Assembly (NCBI GenBank): GCA_026008535.1
Contig: BRKX01000002.1
Location: forward strand, 58,711,170 to 58,775,169
Length of the DNA: 64,000 bases
From: Perilla frutescens
Taxonomy: Eukaryota > Streptophyta > Magnoliopsida > Lamiales > Lamiaceae
Direction: 5' to 3'
The notes beneath the pieces were generated by a model, which saw only the letters and a program-made list of their open reading frames with translations, was not told the DNA's origin and searched no databases. Shown in pieces: positions 37,745-49,439 of this stretch (position 1 is the first letter of the stretch; each line of letters opens with the position of its first letter). A program made the translations under genes and the position numbers.

Positions 37745-38600
37745 GTTTGATGGGTCGGTCCATCAAACAATCCGGTCCAACACTTAGATCGACCCAGTTT
37801 AAAAAAAAGGCCCATTTTGCATGCGCGTGTACCTCACGCACGTGGGGTACGGCCTGCCTTATTTATTTATTTATTTATTTTTCTATTTTTTGTTATTTTT
37901 CCAATTTTTTTAATTTTTCTAATTTTTTTTGTGTCCCCCCCCCTAAATTGTATACCCTAAAATACAATTAACGAACCCTAAAAATTGAAATGAATTATTT
38001 TAATTTTTTAAAGTAAATATAAATATATATCCTAAAATTGATTTAATGAACCCTAAAATGAAAGTGTGATTTTTTTTAATTCAGCAACTCATGCAATGCA
38101 CTCGCCCAATGCTAACGCATGGGCTCGTACATTGCGCTCGACAATTCATTTAATTTTTCGAAATAAATATAAATGGTAATTGAAAAAAAAACATAAACCC
38201 TAAAAAACAATAAAAACCCCTAAAAAAATGCTAAAAAAAACCCTAAAAAACTATGAACCCTAAAAAACATAAATCCTAAAAAAACATGAACCCAAAAAAA
38301 AATACAACAAAAACCCCTAAAAAATACTAAAAAGACCCTAAAAAAACCTTAAAAAACTATGAACCCTAAAAAAACCCAACCTCCCCCCAAGCTCTAAATG
38401 AAAAAATCAGAATTTAAACTACATAAACTCATAAAAGATAAGTAGCAGACTAGTTACTGTTTAATGATACAATTGATACTTTTTGCACTTTAAATGATAT
38501 TTTTCAGTGTAAAGATTGATAGTGCATTTTATCAATTTTTTTTCTTTTTTTAGACGAAAGTGGGACGGGTCGGATCGTCTGATGGACCGGCTCATACATT
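37745..38600. mobile_element. non-autonomous DNA element, copy 2 (CGGTCCATC terminal repeats)
   Basis: The left end (GGTCGGTCCATCAAACAATC) and the inverted right end (AGCCGGTCCATCAGACGATC) form imperfect terminal inverted repeats of about 27 bp. The inside contains a run of irregular CCCTAAAAA words (38185-38380) and shares several blocks with 8342-9146 in inverse orientation. There is no coding capacity; superfamily not assigned because I see no clear target duplication. Confidence 0.55.
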
Positions 38601-39155
38601 CTGATATACAGGAGTGTTGGGAATATAAAATTTATAGTAATCAAACCATCACTACCTGCCCCAAAATGAGCGGGGGCATGAGCTATATTATTATCTTTCC
38701 CGCAAAACTCAATGACAACACAATCTTCCACCAACTGAGCTAGGATTGTCAACTCCTTCATGTATGATTCGTCGTCATAAAGTCGTATTATAAGTCTGGC
38801 CCAGGCTGGATAATCGGACAATGGGTGTTTGATCATTGCAATTCACGTGATGACACACTTCCAATTTTCAAATTTGTGTTGCATTGCTAAATTTATCAAT
38901 AATTCCCACCGGATCTAAAAAACAAATAAACAATATATGTCCAATTTAGTATTATGTCTCATAGTTTATGTATATACATATATATTACCGAAAAATGTTG
39001 CATGGTCAAGAAAATTTAGATCTTTATATGGATTTACTGTTTTAAAATATTTTCAAAATTTATCATGATGTTAGTAATTACGATTTTGATATGTTCCCCA
39101 ACTGAAAAAACATATGTTTTCAATAATTTGGTCATATTTTGGACGATATAATATA

Positions 39156-39427
39156 CTCCCTCCGTCCTATTTATATGGTTCTTATTACTATTTTGAGGTG
39201 TCCCAATTATATAGTCTCATAACTATAAATAGTATTAATTTTCATAGTAATATACAAATATACCCTTGACATGTATTGGAAATTAAAACTCAACCACTTA
39301 AATTTTTTAAAGTCATTAATTTTAAATAAGGGTAATAATGGAAGTTAAGCATTAATATCTTATTTTCATAAATATTTTTAATATGCGTGTGAGGATAAAA
39401 TGGACTATATAAATGGGAGGGAGAGAG
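39156..39427. mobile_element. Stowaway-type MITE, copy 2
   Basis: Starts CTCCCTCCGTCC, ends GGGAGGGAGAGAG, flanked by TA on both sides, 272 bp. It aligns over its whole length with 6912-7183 in the same orientation. The DNA from 38601 to 39155 shows nothing recognisable. Confidence 0.92.
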
Positions 39428-40741
39428 TAATAAGATTGAATAGTAAATTAGTAATAAGTGGTTCCGGAACCTGAACCGAACCATGAGCACTTCTAATTAA
39501 AGCGTATCTTCACGTGCTTAACATTATTTTGTTGCGTATTTTATAAAATCAATTTAAAATTTCAAATATAATGAAATATTATATGAATATCCCATTATCA
39601 ATTATCAATAAATATAATTTTATAATCATATTAAATATTATTTCAAAATCCAAGAAAAAGCTAAAACTATTTTTACCGTTAAAAACAACTCTAAGACCAT
39701 GTTTATAGGTAACCAACATCTCCCAGAAGTCTATACCACCTCATATATTGGGTAATAAATAAAAATGTAAATTAAATGTAAATCAACCATCATAGACTCA
39801 TAGTCTACAATTGCCCAATATCAGCCCATGGGAGACTATTGTGGTCTTCTTCATTCTTTATTCAATAAATTCCACATGGCAACAATTAATTGACCACTAA
39901 ATTTTATTTGATATATTTTTTGATTAATTTTTAATATCTTTTACATTTTATGAAAAATACAAATGATTAAACCAAAAAATTTCTTTTTTCATGCTCTATA
40001 AATAGAGCCCATATTAACGTAATTATACTGGAGTGACCCAAATTTTTAATTTACGAGTCGCTAATATTTTTATTTATTTTCCCTAAATGATATTATTAAT
40101 TTGTTAGTCCTATAAGTCGCGCCTTAACAATTATATATTTACGTAAATTAAATATATTAAATTGCTTACATATTTTAAAGATATTATTATTACTATTATT
40201 ATTATTTTTATTGGAATTGTATCATATAATTTATTATTATTTTGAACCCAAACATTAAGATTATTTGAAACCCAATAGATTAAAAATGTTATTTCTAAGC
40301 CCGCTTGCCAAGGCCCAAATTTTCCTTCTCTTCTTCGTCATCTCAACGTGCTATGATGGAGAATAGAAATGACAGATTAATCGTTTCCGATTGAGCACAA
40401 ATCCAATCAAAATCACAAATTTGCTGCAAGTTGATACACCCCTTTCCTTTTCCAAACAATATAAATAGACCACATTCTTCATTCACAAAATCACACAACA
40501 AACATTCTTCTCTTCTCTACTTTAGATTTAGCTTGAGGTATTTCGCCCATCATGCTCTTTTATTTAATTCTTCTTTTGCATCGCATAGCATACTTGTGGA
40601 AAATGGGGGAAGTTGAGGGATAAGGAGGTGGCTCCGGTAATGGCGAGAAACAGTAGCAGCGATGGCGGTTTTCGTTATATGGCGGAGACCCATCAATGAC
40701 GGTGGTGGTGGTTGACGTGAAGTAGAGGAGATAGGGTGCTA
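39428..40741. other. AT-rich intergenic DNA with a promoter-like stretch
   Basis: No gene is recognised. At about 40461 TATAAATAGACC is followed by a CT-rich leader-like stretch (40490-40525), but no coding sequence follows that I can identify. Confidence 0.4.
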
Positions 40742-40833
40742 GGGCATCTCTAAAGCTTCCGCTTCCTCCAAGTCTGCCACTATATCTGCTAGAAATTGCC
40801 TCCAACCGTCCGCTAAAACGCCACATTTTTTCA

Positions 40834-40882
40834 GGGGGTGAATAGTACCCCTTTACATGTAAAGGGGGTACTATTCATCCCC
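40834..40882. repeat. 49-bp near-perfect palindrome
   Basis: The two arms are GGGGGTGAATAGTACCCC and its inverse around a central TTTACATGTAAA, with one single-base length difference in a G run and one mismatch. It lies in the left part of the Harbinger-like remnant and could form a long hairpin. Confidence 0.9.
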
Positions 40883-41143
40883 TTTACCCTTTTTTTATTT
40901 TTTCCTTTTTTTATTCATTTTTTAATTTTTGTATTAATTTTATTCTTTAATTTTTATTAATCTAATAATGTGAAATATATTATTTTTAGGTCTAATGCTA
41001 TGATTTCACTTAATATAATAAAAAATATTATGTAATTATAAAAAAATTAAAAACTTAAATTACAAGAAATAATATAAAATATATTACATTAAATTAAAAT
41101 TACCACAAGAATACATAAAAATAACATAAAATACATTACATTA

Positions 41144-41144
41144 A

Positions 41145-41178
<34 letters not shown>

Positions 41179-41190
41179 AATAATAATAAT
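41144..41190. repeat. compound (AAC)n(AAT)n microsatellite
   Basis: About eleven AAC triplets followed by about five AAT triplets, the same compound type as at 11659 and (inverted) 49076. Confidence 0.9.
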
Positions 41191-41268
41191 AAAGAGACAT
41201 ACAACTCAACACATCCAATACAATATCTTTCTAGTACGGTCCAAAACCGCTTTCAGATCCTCTAATAT

Positions 41269-41499
41269 TTGGACCGCTTCCAGATCCTCCTCCAATATTT
41301 GGAAAATAACCATCAAACATATCGAAAGTATTATCTGTCATTGCCAGCTCCAAATGTTGAAATGGTGAACGATGAAACTGCTGAGTTCCAATCATTTCTT
41401 GCACGATATAGAAAAATCAAAGACGAAGAAGCTCATGTGACACTTCGTAATGCATTAATTGATCATTTATGAGATGAATTTTCAAATTCCGAGGGTTAA
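41269..41499 (+). pseudogene. fragment resembling Harbinger/ALP1-like nuclease C-terminus
   Basis: The frame reads FQSFLARYRKIKDEEAH and TLRNALIDHL, then a TGA where the family has Trp, then DEFSNSEG and a stop. Harbinger nuclease / ALP1-like proteins end in a comparable 'R..I.D...H..L...L..HLW..F' pattern. No catalytic part is present. Recognition is by short pattern only. Confidence 0.4.
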
Positions 41500-41768
41500 T
41501 TGTTATTAAAATGTTTATGTCTTTGTTAACGTTTGTTCATGTTTATAATGTAATTGTTTTTTTATATCAGTAATTGTTGGTTTTATATTCAAATAAAATA
41601 TAGTTTTGTAAATTAATTTAAATTATATTATTTTTTATTATTATTAAAATTTAAATAATATTAAATATTTTTTTTGGTAAATAGTAATTATATTTCCCAA
41701 AATAAGAAGAGTTAGCATACAAGACATTCAACCAAAGAAACTTCCAAAACAAACAACACAAAGACAAA

Positions 41769-44700
41769 TTAATGAGCTATCATCTGCAAAAGGCCCGACT
41801 CATTTTGGCATCGGACTGCAATCTGGAGTTGGGACATCCTCACCACCTGCTCGACACCATTATCTGCTTCTCTGAATTTCCTACTATTGCATTCCTTCCA
41901 AACCTGATAGATGACTACAGCTAGCATCAATCTATAAATCCTCTGTTTGTTATTCTTTGTGCCAGACTGAGTGATCATAAACAACCTCTCTGAATCCCAA
42001 TCACATGCAACTCTAGGATGACCGCATCATTGAGTAACCCTCTCCCACACAGCCACAGAAAACTCACATTTAAAGAATAAATGTGTAATAGTCTCAAGCT
42101 CCTTCTCACAAAGGCAACATAAAGGATCAACATGGATGTTTATCCTTTGTAGATTGTCACAAGTTACTAACCTTCCCAAGATAACCAACCAAACAATGAA
42201 AATACATTCAGGAGGTGCTAATTTGCAGCATATCATCTTTTTCCAGTTCACTCTTTGCACAGCTCCTCTCAAATCACCATGAAGCTTCCTAATTGAGAAA
42301 GTGGAACGTTGTAGAAGTTGAAAACCTTCCCTTGAAGCTGAAATATAATCTCTGACTGCCAATATCTTCCTCACTATCCAAGAGGCTTGAGCAGGTATAG
42401 CCATTGTAGTAAGGTCTTGATTCTTAATATAATAACCATGGATCCATTGGACCTAAAGTTTATCAGATTTTTGGGCAATGCACCACAACAACTTGCTGAT
42501 AGCTGCCTTATTCCACCAATACATATTCGTGATGTTCTATCCACTAGAAGACTTGGGGAGACAAAGCTGATCCCATGCAACAATAGCTCTTCTTGAGTGA
42601 TCTGATTTCCCTGTCCATAAAAAGATTCTACAGGCAGTTTGGATTGCTTTCAGAACCTTCTTAGGGATGAGAAAAACTTGGCTCCAATATGATTGCATAC
42701 TAAACAGTACATATTTGATCAATTGAATTCTTCGAGCATAAGATAGGAATTTTGAAGACCAACAGTTAACTCTAGCAAGCATCTTGTTAATCAAGGGTTG
42801 GCACTGCAGGATTGATAACTTTTTAGAAGATAAGGGAACTCCTAAGTATCTGAATGGCAATTCCCCTTTGACTAGCCCAAATTCCTACATAATCAGATCT
42901 TGAATATCACTTGCAACTCCACCAAAATAAATGGAACTTTTGGACTGGTTTGCCTTCAATCCTGAAGCATCAGAAAATTTACTAAATGCTCCAAGAAGTT
43001 GTCTCACAGAATTAACATCTCCTCTTGAAAACATCAATAAATCATTTGCAAAACAAACTTGAATCAATCTAAATCTCCTATATCTTGGATGATATTTAAA
43101 CTCTTCATTAGATTTAAGTTCCAGTAAACATCTGTGAAGATACTCTATACAAATCACAAAAAGGTATGGAGATATTGGATCACCCTGTCTTAATCCTCTT
43201 TTCGCCTCAAAAGATGTAGTGATCTCCCCATTGACACAAATAGCATAGGACACAGTAGTGATACAAGCCATAATCCATGTCACAAACATAAAAGGAAATC
43301 CCAACTGTAGCAGCAAGTACTTCAGAAATGGCCATTCTACCGAGTCATAGGCCTTCTGAATATCAATTTTAATCATACAACGAGGGGAGATATGCTTCTT
43401 GTTATAGCCTTTGATAATTTCATGACTCAGAAGAATACTATCAAAAATCATTCTACCTTTAACAAAGGCAGATTGGTTTTCACTAATTATAAGTCCCAGA
43501 ACTTCTTGTAGCCTATTTGCTAAAACCTTTGAAATGATTTTGTAAAGGATAGAGCAACAAGCAATAGGTCTAAACTCTTTAACTGTACTAGCATTCTCAG
43601 TTTTGGGAATGAGAGATACTAGAGTAATATTGATGGTTTTGGGGAGAAACCAGTCTTAAAAAATTGTTGGACTGCTCCAGTTACCTTTTCACCAATAACC
43701 TCCCATGCTTTCTTGAAAAAATACACATTAAAGCCATCCAATCCTGGAGCTTTAGTAGAGTCCATGCTGAACAAGGCTGGTTTGATTTCCTGGGCAGAGA
43801 AATCTTTACATAATTTCAATTGCTGTTCATGAGTAAGCACATGGCCTCTATTAGTAATTGTATGATCCACCATTGGAAGACTTTCAGCTGCACTTCCCAT
43901 CAAATTAATGTAGAAAGATCTGAATTCTTCCTTAATTTGGTGCTGTGTAGTGCATCTTTCTCCATTCATCTTGATAAAAAGCTTGATTGCTTTACAATTT
44001 TACCTAGCTTTAGCATATGCAAAGAAGAATTTAGTATTTGCATCCCCCAACTTTATCCAATCCACCCTTGACTTTTACTTCCAAATACTCTCCTCTACCA
44101 TACTCCACTTCTCAATATCAGCCAGAATTCTCCTTTCTTCAGTTATCAAATTCTCATTGAGTTTATCCTGAATCAATTGCAACTGGACATTACTCAGTGC
44201 AAGCCTCAGATTGGCCAATCTTTCAGGGATATTTCGAAAATGAAGAGTATTAATATTCTTCAGAGGCTGTTTAAGCTTGTACCAAATGTTAAAGAGCTTA
44301 TTCGCATGATCTTGAGAATTCCACCCTTCTATGAGTACATTCTTGAACTCTGAGTGATCAGCAATAGCATTAATAAATCTGAAAGGTGAGTTTCTGAGAA
44401 CCAAATCATCATCAAGTCTTAATAATTGGGGACAGTGATCAGAGATCCCTTTCTCCAGTATTTCCACCACCACTTGAGTATAATTCATAAACCATCTTTG
44501 ATTTGCCACACATCTGTCAATCAAAGAAAGAATTCTATCCTCACCACTTTGGTTGTTACACCATGTGAAATTATTCCCCACCATCCTCAAAAGGGTGAGA
44601 TCATTTGCAATAAGACAATCTCCAAAATCTTTAATATCTGCCTCAGATACAGAATTACCTTGAAATCTATCCTCAACATATAGTAAAGTATTAAAATCAC

Positions 44701-45115
44701 CTCCAACAAGAAGAGGTCCAGCAACACCCTGATTAACGTGTGATATAAATCTCCAAACATCTTTCCTTTGAGCATTTGTGTTGAGTGCATACACAACAAT
44801 AAAGTCAAACTGTTTTCCAGAATTAAGATCCAATACAACACAGTGAATACCTTGTTCATGGTTCTCACATCTCTGAACTATAACCTTTCTAGGATCCCAT
44901 CCAACCCAAACCCTGCCATTCGTTGCATGAGAGTAATTATTTAGATACTTCCACCTACTATTCAATTTATATGTGATTTTCTGAAACTTGTCTTCTTTAA
45001 CTCTGGTTTTCAATAAAGCTACTACATCTAACTGTTGTTTAAGCAAAAAGTTTTTTAATTCCTTTTGCTTAAAGGGCTTATTACAGCCCCTAATATTCCA
45101 GATGAGCAACTTCAT
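41769..45115 (-). pseudogene. LINE ORF2: endonuclease, reverse transcriptase, zf-RVT
   Basis: In order: AP-endonuclease domain (45115 to about 44330; LLIWNIRGCNKP, VGGDFNTLL, ISDHCP), linker, reverse transcriptase (about 43970-42540; STKAPGLDGFNVYFFKKAWE, IKIDIQKAYDSVEW, GLRQGDPISPYLF), and a C-terminal zinc-binding RT-associated domain (CCLCEKELETITHLFFKCEF, near 42080). The endonuclease motif usually read as ETR is KTR here, and the RT catalytic FADD is FAND (FANDLLMF, near 43050). Several stops interrupt the frame (e.g. after ESIWK near 44075, after QDLIM near 42885, after RVTQ near 42027). It can no longer make active enzyme. Confidence 0.88.
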
Positions 45116-46323
45116 GTTTCCTCATTGGGGAATTGGTCCCCGCCCATATCAATCACTTGCTTAGATATTTCTTGACCCTCCAATATATGATAAGCATTAC
45201 CTACAATTACTGGGGTAAGCAATGTACCAGTAACAGCTTGGCTAAAAGTCTTCTTAGGAACAGTCCACCATTCTTCTGTATTATCCTGACCACTTTCTAC
45301 CTCAGCAACTTCTGAATTCTTAGGAACAGTAGCTACTGGTTGTTGCTCTTTAGGTTTCCATTGCTTTTTAATCAAAGGTTTATCCACTCTCTGTTTAACA
45401 CTGCAATCATGCCCTGCCACTTGACAAACCTTACAGTAAGGTGGAACCCACTCATAGATAACCTTTTGTTTAATCCTTTTTCCACCCTCTCCTTCAATAA
45501 TGATCTGATGTTTCAAAGGTTGTGTAACATCAATCTCTACCATCATCCTTGCATAAGAAATTCGATCCTGAGTAGAGGTACGTTCATCTGCACAAATTGG
45601 TTTTCCCAATATACTACCTATCCTGCTCAATGATCTCTCTCCCCAGCAATTGAGTGGCAAATTGGGGAGTTGAATCCAGAGTGGAATCACTTTTAAAATT
45701 TATTTTTCAAAGCTGAAATTAGCCTCTCATTTTTTCATAATCACAGGTCGTTTTGCAATAGTATGAGGTCCTGTTGCCAATATCAAATCCCTTTCCTTCT
45801 CATTTTGAAATCTCACAATAAAATACCCATCAGCATGATAAAACATCTGAGGATTCAGTATCTGGAATTGTTTTTCAAAAAAAGTATGGAGATATCGAAT
45901 TGTAGGAGACTCCCCAATCACATACATAATAACAGCAGAATTCCATTTCTTAGCTTCTAACTCAACATCTATCTTATCCAAACAAGCAACATGAATACCA
46001 TTTTTCAATACTGGGGCAATATAATCCAATTTCATACCCTTCTTAACTGGAATATGAGCAGAATTCTCTGGAATAGCATTTACCTCAGGATATTTCTCCA
46101 TATTCAGACGTTGTTGAACCTCCCCTCGATCGCTAGCAGCTGTGGATGTCTCCGGTTGATCACAAGCCACACTTATTGTTCTATGTATTGTTCCTCTCAA
46201 ACTAGACTCAATCGAAGTACTCTGGGTAGATCTAGCCTCAATCGACGAGTTAGTTACTGGAGTAGTCCGCTGAGTCGTAATTGTGATTACTGCCTTCCTC
46301 GGACGGCCTCTTCTGCCCTTCAT
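45112..46323 (-). pseudogene. LINE ORF1, DUF4283 and CCHC zinc-knuckle protein
   Basis: The N-terminal half (46323-45727; starts MKGRRGRPRKAV) carries the DUF4283 region (WNSAVIMYVIGESPTIRYLH, FFEKQFQI, YFIVRFQNEKERDLIL). The C-terminal half (45690-45112) carries PLWIQLPNLPLNCWGERS and a knuckle CKVCQVAGHDC. Two in-frame stops separate the halves: a TGA at the expected Trp of KKWEANFSF and a TAA 30 bp on. LINE ORF1 proteins bind the element RNA. Its stop overlaps the ORF2 start as ATGA (45112-45115), an arrangement that suits reinitiation. Confidence 0.82.
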
Positions 46324-46606
46324 CGGCGACCAAGCGCACTTTAGCGTTTATCCACTAAAATGCGCCGAGAGCTTCCATAAAGTGTTTTTTTATTGTTAAA
46401 GCGTAGTATTAAATATTAAACGTAAATATATTTGAAAAAAATATATGCTACACAATAATTTGATAAAAAAATAATTTAGAAAGCATAAAAGTGGAATATT
46501 CCATTATAGAGCGAATTGTAAAGTTGATGGTTGGAGATGCTTTTGCTCCAACTGTACATTTTCCTTTAGAATAGAAATAGAGGGGAAAAAATGGTTAGAG
46601 ATGGTC

Positions 46607-47037
46607 TTACTGCTTGGAGATTGTTTTTGGAGTTGTGGGGGATTACGGGATGAGGGTGATGATAAAGAGAGAAAAATAAAGATGGTGGGTTTGGGCTTAG
46701 GATATTTTTTAGAAGTGTTGGACTAATTTTTTTATTTGGGATATAAATGGTTATGGCACTTGAGTTGTGGTTTGATTTTATAAAGTCAATAGCATTACGC
46801 CCGTGCTATGCACGGAGTATCATGTTTATTTTTTCATAGTATTGAGTAATTAAATGTAAGAGAGTTATTGTGTATTATTACTAAAATATGCATACATGTG
46901 TGGAAAAAATATTTTGATATTTTGAAAATTATACAAATATTTATAAACGTATACATCAATAGTTCCAACTTCCAAAGTACAGTTAACAAAATAGTAAGTC
47001 GTGGTCGTATATGTAAAATTCAAAGTGAGTTGTTCAG
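46607..47037. other. AT-rich intergenic DNA
   Basis: No gene or structured repeat seen. Confidence 0.5.
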
Positions 47038-47046
47038 TTAGATTTA

Positions 47047-47420
47047 GGAGAATTATCAATTTAGGACTTGAAAGAATGGTAATATATCGATTCATGATCT
47101 GAAAGATGAAAACTCTCAATCCAGGACCCGAAAGATTAAAATTCTCAATCTAGAACCTCAAAAATTATGAATTTAGATTTATTTTTATTTTTGTAATTAA
47201 TTTTAACATTTTTTATTAGATTTATATATGAGTAATGAAGAAATTTTCATTGGAAATTAATATAAAATTAATTAAAAATAAAAAGAAATCAAAATTCGAG
47301 ATTTTTGAGGTCACTGGATTGAGAATTTTCATCTTTCGTGTTTTGAATTGAGAATTTTCATCTTTCGAGTGCTGAATCGATATATCATCCATCTTTCAGA
47401 TCTTGAATCGATAATTCCCC
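47047..47420. mobile_element. 374-bp foldback MULE-type MITE with perfect 9-bp target duplication
   Basis: The ends are GGAGAATTATC and inverted GGGGAATTATC, and each arm of about 180 bp is largely the inverse of the other, including repeated (C/T)GAAAGATGAAAA(C/T)TCTCAAT words. TTAGATTTA lies on both sides (47038-47046 and 47421-47429). No coding capacity. Confidence 0.85.
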
Positions 47421-47654
47421 TTAGATTTATTAGTGGTGTCTCGTTTTGGTACTTCTATGTTAAAATAAACTATGTAACTCATCATTTAACTCGTTTTTGT
47501 TCAACTTATATGTATGGCTTGTATTACAGCAAACAAATTAAATGACGTGGAAAAAAATGAATTACACTTGAATCAAAACGATGTCATTTTGGTAAAAAAT
47601 AAAAATAAATAAACATTAAAATTCTAAATATCACCTTCTACAGACAAAATCATC

Positions 47655-48010
47655 TACTATAATTTGTGCAATACTTGGTGCTACACAATTAAATTTATTA
47701 ATTTTTTTCAATTTTTTAATTCAATTTCAATTTATTATATTTTATTATGATTTTACACTTACTATTTAGGGTTCACCCTACTCCTACCCACTTAGGATAT
47801 ATAATCAATTTTTCAATAATAAATTTTCTTTTCTAATTAATAATTCATTATTTCATAAAAATAATAATTATATACCCTAATTGGGTAGGATAAACACTAA
47901 TTAATAAGTGTAAAATTAAATTAAAGCACAATAAATTAAAATTGAATTAAAAATCGAAGAAAAATTAATAAATTTAATTATATAATACCATGTGTTGCAC
48001 AAAGTGTAGC
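47655..48010. mobile_element. second foldback MITE
   Basis: The left arm (TTTGTGCAATACTTGGTGCT, then AATTAAATTTATTAATTTTT) and the inverted right arm (TTTGTGCAACACATGGTATT, then the same A/T block) match over about 150 bp each around an AT-rich centre. The outer limits and target duplication are unclear. Confidence 0.65.
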
Positions 48011-49073
48011 AAAATATTTAATCCGCACTTTATCAATCTCATATTTGTTTCCACTTTCCATTTACTCTCATTACATTTAATTCATTGAGAAGCAACAAAT
48101 GGCGGAAAATTAGTTACGCTTCCAAAACTAATATGCAAATTTAACATCAGATGGTTCGTAATCTCCCTCTCTCTAATCCATCTGAAAAATAAAGATAACC
48201 AGATAAAAAATCAAATTCTCTCTCTCTACACTGGACACTCTTATCACACGCATGCATCCGACGCTCCACATGAGATTTTCAAGATTGGAAAATCAGTCCA
48301 AACTTAGATTTGTAATTCTTTCTTGAGAAATTGGATATTGTCTTATTAATAATTTTCATTTGTGTTATTGTTGAAAAAGAGACTAAAATGTAGAATTTAC
48401 CGCAAACAATCATAACACCGATCATTCTTAAGTCATTATAATAGTTAAAAGTAAATAGAACTGATCATAGTCAATTTACAAAAGAGAATATATTGTTCAC
48501 CAATAACAAAAATAATCTTAAATATAACAACAGAAATAATGCAGTGCAAAGATAAAAAAATAAATTATAATGACATAGTATAAGTACACAATTTCAAATT
48601 GTGAATAGATTAATATTTTGATTTACAAATCATAATTTTTTTAGGAAATTTACAAAGTATAATTGGGAAGATTAAAGTGAAGTCCTAAAAGAAATATTAA
48701 ATAATTAATTTAAACTATCTTATTATAATATGTTCATACAATTAACGCTTAAATATTAAAAACATAATATATAGAAACATAAACCAAAGTTATGTCACAA
48801 CGTTTTAGTGCGTATAGTATGTCCACGTTATATAAAATATAATATACAATATAGTAGGATAAGATTTCCTTATATAAAACATAAATTTTCAGCAAGCAAT
48901 AATATACCCATGGCTCATTTGCGATTTTATAAGTAACTAAATATTGAATATAAATAATAATATAATATATAATATTATATTTCCATATTCGGAAATATTG
49001 CTTGGGCGGGAAATCAATTTTTTTTCTATTTGTGGATACGGTGTTGTTATTATATATTATATATTATATAGAT

Positions 49074-49150
<77 letters not shown>

Positions 49151-49222
49151 AAAGTTCATTATATTAAAGATATGATAATTATTATTTTTAATGCTAGACG
49201 ACGCGCAATGATCTAACTAAAT
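48011..49222. other. AT-rich intergenic DNA
   Basis: No gene found. The only structure is a TA-rich stretch (48940-48980) and the compound microsatellite listed separately. Confidence 0.5.
49076..49150. repeat. compound (ATT)n(GTT)n microsatellite
   Basis: About 12 ATT triplets then about 12 GTT triplets; the inverse of the tracts at 11659 and 41144. Reading frames across it give poly-Ile then poly-Val, an artefact. Confidence 0.9.
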
Positions 49223-49414
49223 CAGTCCGTCAAATCCTAGGGCTCAACCCTGGACAGGCGGTGGAAACTACCAAGCTGGAGTACAGCAGGGGCAGAGGGA
49301 ATTTCTGGTTGAGCGGTGAAATGCGTAGAGATCGGAAAGAATACTAACGGCAAAAGCACTCTGCTGGGCCGACACTGACACTGAGAGACGAAAGCTAGGG
49401 GAGCGAATGGGATT
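49223..49414 (+). pseudogene. nuclear insertion of plastid 16S rRNA gene fragment (NUPT)
   Basis: About 190 bp follows plastid-type 16S rRNA closely: CTCAACCCTGGACAGGCGGT, GAGCGGTGAAATGCGTAGAG, AAAGCACTCTGCTGGGCCGA and CGAAAGCTAGGGGAGCGAAT, corresponding roughly to E. coli positions 610-790. The bacterial-type sequence stops at GGGATT, and AT-rich nuclear DNA follows. Scattered differences (mostly C to T or G to A, e.g. CACCAACGG read as TACTAACGG) fit an old nuclear copy. Too short to be a working rRNA. Confidence 0.9.
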
Positions 49415-49439
49415 TAAAGTCAAGTGAAGGTGGGGGATC

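Larger units (their letters stand above)
41668..46406 (-). mobile_element. LINE (non-LTR retrotransposon), degenerate
   Basis: Minus-strand element with ORF1 (DUF4283 plus CCHC knuckle), ORF2 (endonuclease, reverse transcriptase, zf-RVT) and a short A-tail, seen as T-run 41668-41675. TATTAAATA at 41659-41667 and 46407-46415 is a candidate 9-bp target duplication, though AT-rich and so only suggestive. The 5' UTR would be about 83 bp. Full length is nearly kept at 4.7 kb, but both frames carry stops. Confidence 0.85.
40742..46606. mobile_element. PIF/Harbinger-like remnant interrupted by a LINE
   Basis: GGGCATCTCTAAAGC at 40742 and the inverted right end GACCATCTCTAACC (to 46606) resemble the GGGCATCTCCAAC-type termini of plant Harbinger elements, with CTA and TTA as flanking triplets (consensus TWA). 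Inside are a fragment like the nuclease C-terminus (41269-41499) and, at 41668-46406, a LINE insertion. Without the LINE the element would be about 1.1 kb, so it is non-autonomous. The superfamily call rests on short ends and one fragment. Confidence 0.42.

Noticed and set aside
38185..38380. CCCTAAA-like telomere repeat array
   Set aside because: The CCCTAAAAA words are irregular in length and spacing and lie within a repeat element that also occurs, inverted, at 8342-9146; not an interstitial telomere.
40455..40530. core promoter with TATAAATAG and CT-rich leader
   Set aside because: No coding sequence follows; only the Harbinger-like remnant is downstream. It may be chance or a relic.
48944..49216. 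open frame with long Ile and Val runs
   Set aside because: Translation of the (ATT)n(GTT)n microsatellite, not a protein.
49223..49414. functional rRNA gene
   Set aside because: Only about 190 bp of 16S is present with scattered changes and no rRNA neighbours.
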